DNA of 8,117 bases from Streptosporangiaceae bacterium (GTDB lineage: Bacteria; Actinomycetota; Actinomycetes; Streptosporangiales; Streptosporangiaceae). The DNA lies in NCBI GenBank assembly GCA_030039095.1, contig JASHQP010000768.1, forward strand, positions 1 through 8,117, read 5' to 3'. Under the pieces are notes generated by a model. The model was not told the origin of the DNA. It did not search any database and worked only from the letters and a program-made list of their open reading frames with translations. The position numbers and the translations under genes are program-made. How positions within the stretch are numbered: the first letter of the stretch is position 1; every line of letters starts with the position of its first letter. Of the stretch, positions 5,037 through 8,117 are shown in pieces.

Positions 5037-7505
5037 GTGACCATCGAAGCACAGCGCCCCGTGGTGGGTGCCGACTCGCTGTACCTGATCGCCAACGCGC
5101 ACATGGACCCGGTCTGGATCTGGGACTGGCGGGAGGGCTTCGGCGAGGTCTGGGCGACGTTCCGGTCCGCGCTCGACAGGATCGCCGAGCATCCCGACCT
5201 CGTCTTCACCGCGAGCTCGGCTTCGCACCACGCCTGGATCGCCGAGCACGACCCGGCGATGTTCGCTGAGATCAAGGCGGCGGTGGCGGCCGGGCGGTGG
5301 TACCTGGCCGGCGGCATGTGGGTGGAGCCGGACTGCAACCTGCCCTCGGGCGAGGGCCTTTGCCGGCAGCTGCTGGCCGGCCAGCGCTTCTTCCACCGCG
5401 AGTTCGGGCACGTGGCGACCGTGGGCTACAACGTCGACTCCTTCGGCCACAGCGCGGGCATACCGCAGTTGCTGCGGGCCGCCGGGCTGACCAGTTACGT
5501 GTTCATGCGGCCCGGCGACACCGAGCGCGAGCTGCCCGGCCAGTTGTTCCGCTGGCGCGACCACAGCGGAGCGGAAGTCCTGGCCTACCGCATCCCGTTC
5601 GCCTACGAGACGCATCTGCCGGCCGATATCGAGACCAGGCTGGAACGCGGCGCCGAGCTGGCGGCCTCCGAGCGCAGCCCGCTGATGCTGTTCATCGGCG
5701 TCGGCAACCACGGCGGCGGCCCGACCAGGGCCACGCTGGCCGAGATCGACCGGCTCCGGCCCGGCTGTCCCGGCCTCACGTTCGCCGATCCCGGCCGGTA
5801 CTTCGACCTCGTCAGGGGCGACGGGCTGGGCGAGGCGGCCCCGGTGGTGACCGGGGACCTGCAGCACCACGCGCCGGGGTGCTACTCGGTGAGCGCCTGG
5901 GCCAAGGCGGGCCACGACGCGGCCGAGGCCGCGCTGCTGGATGCCGAGGCCGCCGAGGCCATCGGGTCCCGGCTGGCTGGCCGGCCGGACCGGCAGGCCG
6001 AGCTGAGCGCGGCCTGGAGCGAACTGCTGCTGTTCGAGTTTCACGACGTCCTGGCCGGATCGGCGAGCAGCCGGGCGTACCAGAGCATGGCGGCCCGGCT
6101 CGGCCACGTGCAGACGGTCGCCGACCGGGTGACCACCAACGCGCTGTACGAGCTGGCCCACCGGATCGACACAACGGCCGGGCTGGCCAGCGTGGTCGAG
6201 CGGCACCGCTCGTTCTGGGCAGGCGACGAGGGCCGGGGCGTGCCCTTCCTCGTGGTCAACCCGCTGCCCTGGGCGGTGCGCCAGCCCGTCACCGGCTCCC
6301 GGTCGGCCGACGAGGTGCTCGACAGCTCGGGGCACCGGGTGCCGCACCAGGCGGTGGCCTCTGGTGAGGTAACGCTGTTCCCCTCGCACACGCTGTTCAC
6401 GGCCGAACTGCCGCCGCTCGGCTACGAGGTGTTCTGGCTGCGCGGCGGACGACGGAACCCGGATGCCGCGCCCGACCCTGCGGCGGCGCGGATCGAGACC
6501 GGGCTTCTGCGGGTCGCGGTCGACCGCACGTCCGGCGCGATCGTCAGCATCGTCGACAAGCTGGCAGGCCGTGAGCTGGTCGGTGACGGCGGCATCCGGC
6601 CGGTGCTGCAGCGCGACGACAGCGACACCTGGTCACATCACCTGGTCGGCTACGACGGGGCCGAGGTGCCGGGCCGGTTCACCGGCGCCGAGGTGACCGA
6701 GTCCGGCCCTGTGCGGTGGACGATCCGGCTGCGGTTCAGCTTCGGCGACTCGTTGCTCATGCAGGACGTCAGCCTGCTGGCCGGCGAGCCCTACGTGCAG
6801 CTGCGGCTGCGGGCCGACTGGCGACAGCCGCGGGCAGTGCTGAAACTGCTGCTGCCGTGGCGGCTCGGTGCGCCGATGCACACGGTGGCCGGCGCCGCCT
6901 ACAGCGTGGTCGAGCGGGCGCCGTCGGGCGCCGAAGAGCCGGTCCAGGGCTGGCTCGACTGCTACGACCCACAGGCCGGCCTGGGCGTGGCGGTGTGCAC
7001 CGGGCATCTGCATGGCTACGACGCGGCGGGCTCAGTGGTCCGGCTGACCGTCCTGCGCAATCCGCTCGCCGCCGATCACGGTGGCGGCTGGGGCACCGCC
7101 GACCCGGCGGACTTCCCGCTGGCCGACAGCGGCAGCCACGACGCGGCGATCCGCGTTTACGGGCACACTGGCAGCTGGCATAACGCCCGGCTGGCCGCCC
7201 GTGCGGCCGAGCAGGCCAGGCCGCCGCTGATCATCGCCGACACCTATCATCCGGGCCCGCTGCCCGCGCGCGGCGCCTTCCTCACGGTCGAGCCGGCCGG
7301 GGTGCCGGTCATCAGGACGGTCAAGCGCGCGGAGGCCGGAGAGGGCGGTGGTCTCCCCGTCCGCAGCAACACCAGCACCGGACGCGCCGTTCCTGTGTTA
7401 CTGAGGTCCAGGTCATCTATTGCCGACAATTTCTGGAATTTGCCGACCGCCGTTAAACCAGTCTATTCTCAGGGGACTTCTTTGGCCCAGTTGGCGGCGA
7501 GGTAG
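5037..7505 (+). CDS. GH38 alpha-mannosidase, abnormal C-terminus
   Basis: An 822-residue glycoside hydrolase family 38 enzyme, a retaining, metal-dependent (usually zinc) alpha-mannosidase. No signal peptide is seen, so it should act in the cytoplasm on imported mannosides. Motifs: NAHMDPVW with metal ligands H22 and D24; NVDSFGHS with D134, nucleophile and ligand; GNHGGGPT at 223-230; and QHHAPGCYS with probable fourth ligand H277. The helical domain carries FEFHDVLAGSASS (H336, D337). The beta-sandwich C-terminal half begins near residue 400 and includes VKRAEAG (K763). After about residue 790 the sequence loses family character: the last 32 residues are encoded by lower-GC DNA with TTG, AAT and AAA codons, a TTA codon encodes L788, and the stop lies inside a convergent gene. 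I infer that the native tail was replaced and the frame runs on to a chance stop. The catalytic domain is intact, so activity is plausible, but folding of the C-terminal domain may be affected. The linkage specificity cannot be read. Confidence 0.9.
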   Translation: MTIEAQRPVVGADSLYLIANAHMDPVWIWDWREGFGEVWATFRSALDRIAEHPDLVFTASSASHHAWIAEHDPAMFAEIKAAVAAGRWYLAGGMWVEPDCNLPSGEGLCRQLLAGQRFFHREFGHVATVGYNVDSFGHSAGIPQLLRAAGLTSYVFMRPGDTERELPGQLFRWRDHSGAEVLAYRIPFAYETHLPADIETRLERGAELAASERSPLMLFIGVGNHGGGPTRATLAEIDRLRPGCPGLTFADPGRYFDLVRGDGLGEAAPVVTGDLQHHAPGCYSVSAWAKAGHDAAEAALLDAEAAEAIGSRLAGRPDRQAELSAAWSELLLFEFHDVLAGSASSRAYQSMAARLGHVQTVADRVTTNALYELAHRIDTTAGLASVVERHRSFWAGDEGRGVPFLVVNPLPWAVRQPVTGSRSADEVLDSSGHRVPHQAVASGEVTLFPSHTLFTAELPPLGYEVFWLRGGRRNPDAAPDPAAARIETGLLRVAVDRTSGAIVSIVDKLAGRELVGDGGIRPVLQRDDSDTWSHHLVGYDGAEVPGRFTGAEVTESGPVRWTIRLRFSFGDSLLMQDVSLLAGEPYVQLRLRADWRQPRAVLKLLLPWRLGAPMHTVAGAAYSVVERAPSGAEEPVQGWLDCYDPQAGLGVAVCTGHLHGYDAAGSVVRLTVLRNPLAADHGGGWGTADPADFPLADSGSHDAAIRVYGHTGSWHNARLAARAAEQARPPLIIADTYHPGPLPARGAFLTVEPAGVPVIRTVKRAEAGEGGGLPVRSNTSTGRAVPVLLRSRSSIADNFWNLPTAVKPVYSQGTSLAQLAAR
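7402..7468. other. Low-GC junction between operon and convergent gene
   Basis: Bases 7411-7470 are about 47% G+C (28 of 60 by hand count), against roughly 70% elsewhere. The stretch lies between recognisable GH38 sequence and the end of the convergent binding-protein gene. It contains TTGCCGAC twice, exactly 20 bases apart. No hairpin followed by a T-run is visible, so no terminator can be assigned to either convergent gene. It may be a scar of a deletion or of a lost mobile element. Confidence 0.5.
7420..7447. repeat. Short direct repeat TTGCCGAC, 20-base period
   Basis: TTGCCGAC occurs at 7420-7427 and at 7440-7447, with the AT-rich AATTTCTGGAAT between them. Closely spaced short direct repeats occur at the ends of some insertion sequences (IS21-like elements are one known case) and also as transcription-factor half sites. 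Only one such block is present and no transposase lies nearby, so its nature is open. Confidence 0.5.
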
Positions 7506-8117
7506 CTGGCGGCGCTGGTGGCGAGGGCTGGGGTGAGGAATAGGACTGGCCCGGTGGTTTTGGGGAGGCGGCTGGCGGCGGGGGTGTTGATGGTGCCGTT
7601 GGCGGTCATGGCGGTGATTTCGGCGGGCCGGGTACCGGATTGGAGGAACAGGTTCTGACCGCCGTTTTTGGCCTGGGAGTAGAGGTATTCTTCCCAGAGG
7701 CGGGCGGCGGCGGGGTGGGGTGCGTTTTTGTTGATGGCCTGGGTGTAGTAGCCGCCGAGGGTGACGCCGGGCGGGATGAACGTTTTCCATCCGGCCACGC
7801 CGGTGATGGCGGGCTGGTTGAGGTAGTCCCAGTTGAATACCACGGGGGTGGTGCCCGCTTTGATGGTGGCCGGTGTGGCGGTGAGGGGGGACAGGTTGCC
7901 GACGGTGTGAAGTTTGGCGAACCAGGCGACACCTGCGGCGATGCCGCCGGTGTGGCCGCCTTGGGCGAGGCCGGTCATCATGACGGCGTTGAGGGCGGGG
8001 TCGGTGAGCATGACGCCGTTGAGCCCGAATCCGAGCGCGGTGGCGGGGCTGGCGGTCAGCGCGACGGCGCGGCGGAATCTGGGCTGCAGGAGCTGGTTCA
8101 GTGCGGTGATGGTGCCG
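7469..8117 (-). CDS. ABC solute-binding protein, C-terminal part (partial)
   Basis: The C-terminal 215 residues of an extracellular solute-binding protein; the frame is open to the window edge, so the N-terminus and signal peptide lie to the right. The sequence fits the PotD/iron/phosphonate-like group (SBP_bac_6/8 type), not the sugar group of the first binding protein. Recognisable parts are VVFNWDYLN, a GGYYTQAINKNAPHPAAARL block followed directly by WEEYLYS, GQNLFLQSGTRPAE and a final ANWAKEVP. An ATG at 8009-8011 is internal, because homologous-looking sequence continues before it. Ligand candidates are a polyamine, ferric ion or organophosphonate; none can be chosen. Codon use is unlike the operon: 7 of 7 Lys are AAA, 4 of 4 Glu are GAA, and Leu is mainly CTC. 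Its TGA (7469-7471) lies inside the mannosidase frame. In such operons permease genes often follow the binding protein, but here the downstream side is occupied by the convergent mannosidase. Confidence 0.82.
   Translation of the reverse strand, partial: GTITALNQLLQPRFRRAVALTASPATALGFGLNGVMLTDPALNAVMMTGLAQGGHTGGIAAGVAWFAKLHTVGNLSPLTATPATIKAGTTPVVFNWDYLNQPAITGVAGWKTFIPPGVTLGGYYTQAINKNAPHPAAARLWEEYLYSQAKNGGQNLFLQSGTRPAEITAMTANGTINTPAASRLPKTTGPVLFLTPALATSAASYLAANWAKEVP

Noticed and set aside
5013..6389. Long antisense open frame (458 codons) opposite the mannosidase
   Set aside because: Same mirror effect; the + strand carries all GH38 catalytic motifs.
7401..7472. CTGAG at 7401-7405 with CTCAG at 7468-7472 as a terminator stem or element ends
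   Set aside because: Only 5 bases pair across 62 bases, which is expected by chance.
7469..8011. ATG at 8011 as the start of the convergent gene
   Set aside because: The frame is open to the window edge and the residues before it continue the solute-binding-protein pattern, with no signal peptide after this ATG.
1..8117. CRISPR array, tRNA or rRNA genes, transposase, phage genes
   Set aside because: No regularly spaced repeats, no tRNA-like cloverleaf and no recombinase motif were seen on either strand.

Overview
The window looks like chromosomal DNA from a high-GC actinobacterium. Overall base composition is very G+C rich, codon third positions are nearly all G or C, GTG starts are used, and a CUT1-type sugar ABC transporter lies without an ATPase gene, as is common in Streptomyces-like actinomycetes that share one MsiK-type ATPase. 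The genus cannot be named from what is visible.

Positions 49-7505 hold six genes on the + strand that read as one operon for uptake and breakdown of a mannose-containing (alpha-mannoside) substrate. The order is: a GmhA-like SIS-domain sugar-phosphate isomerase (49-690), a ROK-family sugar kinase (687-1778), a lipoprotein solute-binding protein (1775-3148), a MalF-like permease (3238-4179), a MalG-like permease (4189-5004) and a cytoplasmic GH38 alpha-mannosidase (5037-7505). The first three genes are joined by two 4-base ATGA stop/start overlaps. A 19-bp perfect hairpin separates the binding-protein gene from the permeases. The operon start may lie left of the window, because an open frame also ends on the ATGA at 49-52.

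Proposed working model (inference): the lipoprotein captures a mannoside, the two permeases plus an ATPase encoded elsewhere import it, the GH38 enzyme releases mannose in the cytoplasm, the ROK kinase makes a hexose phosphate, and the SIS isomerase interconverts aldose and ketose phosphate (mannose-6-P to fructose-6-P). No classical mannose-6-phosphate isomerase is seen here. A GmhA-like enzyme, which normally works on manno-configured heptose phosphate, is a reasonable stand-in. That is the most interesting functional hypothesis in the window.

The right end is different. From about 7400 the mannosidase reading frame runs into a tail that no longer looks like GH38, through a stretch of about 47% G+C with an 8-bp direct repeat. 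It stops only inside the 3' end of a convergent gene. That gene (minus strand, 7469 to beyond 8117) encodes the C-terminal part of a second solute-binding protein of another family. Its codon use (all lysines AAA, all glutamates GAA, mainly CTC for leucine) is clearly unlike the operon. I read this as a rearrangement or island boundary that may have replaced the mannosidase C-terminus. No RNA genes, CRISPR array, complete mobile element or transcriptional regulator is visible.
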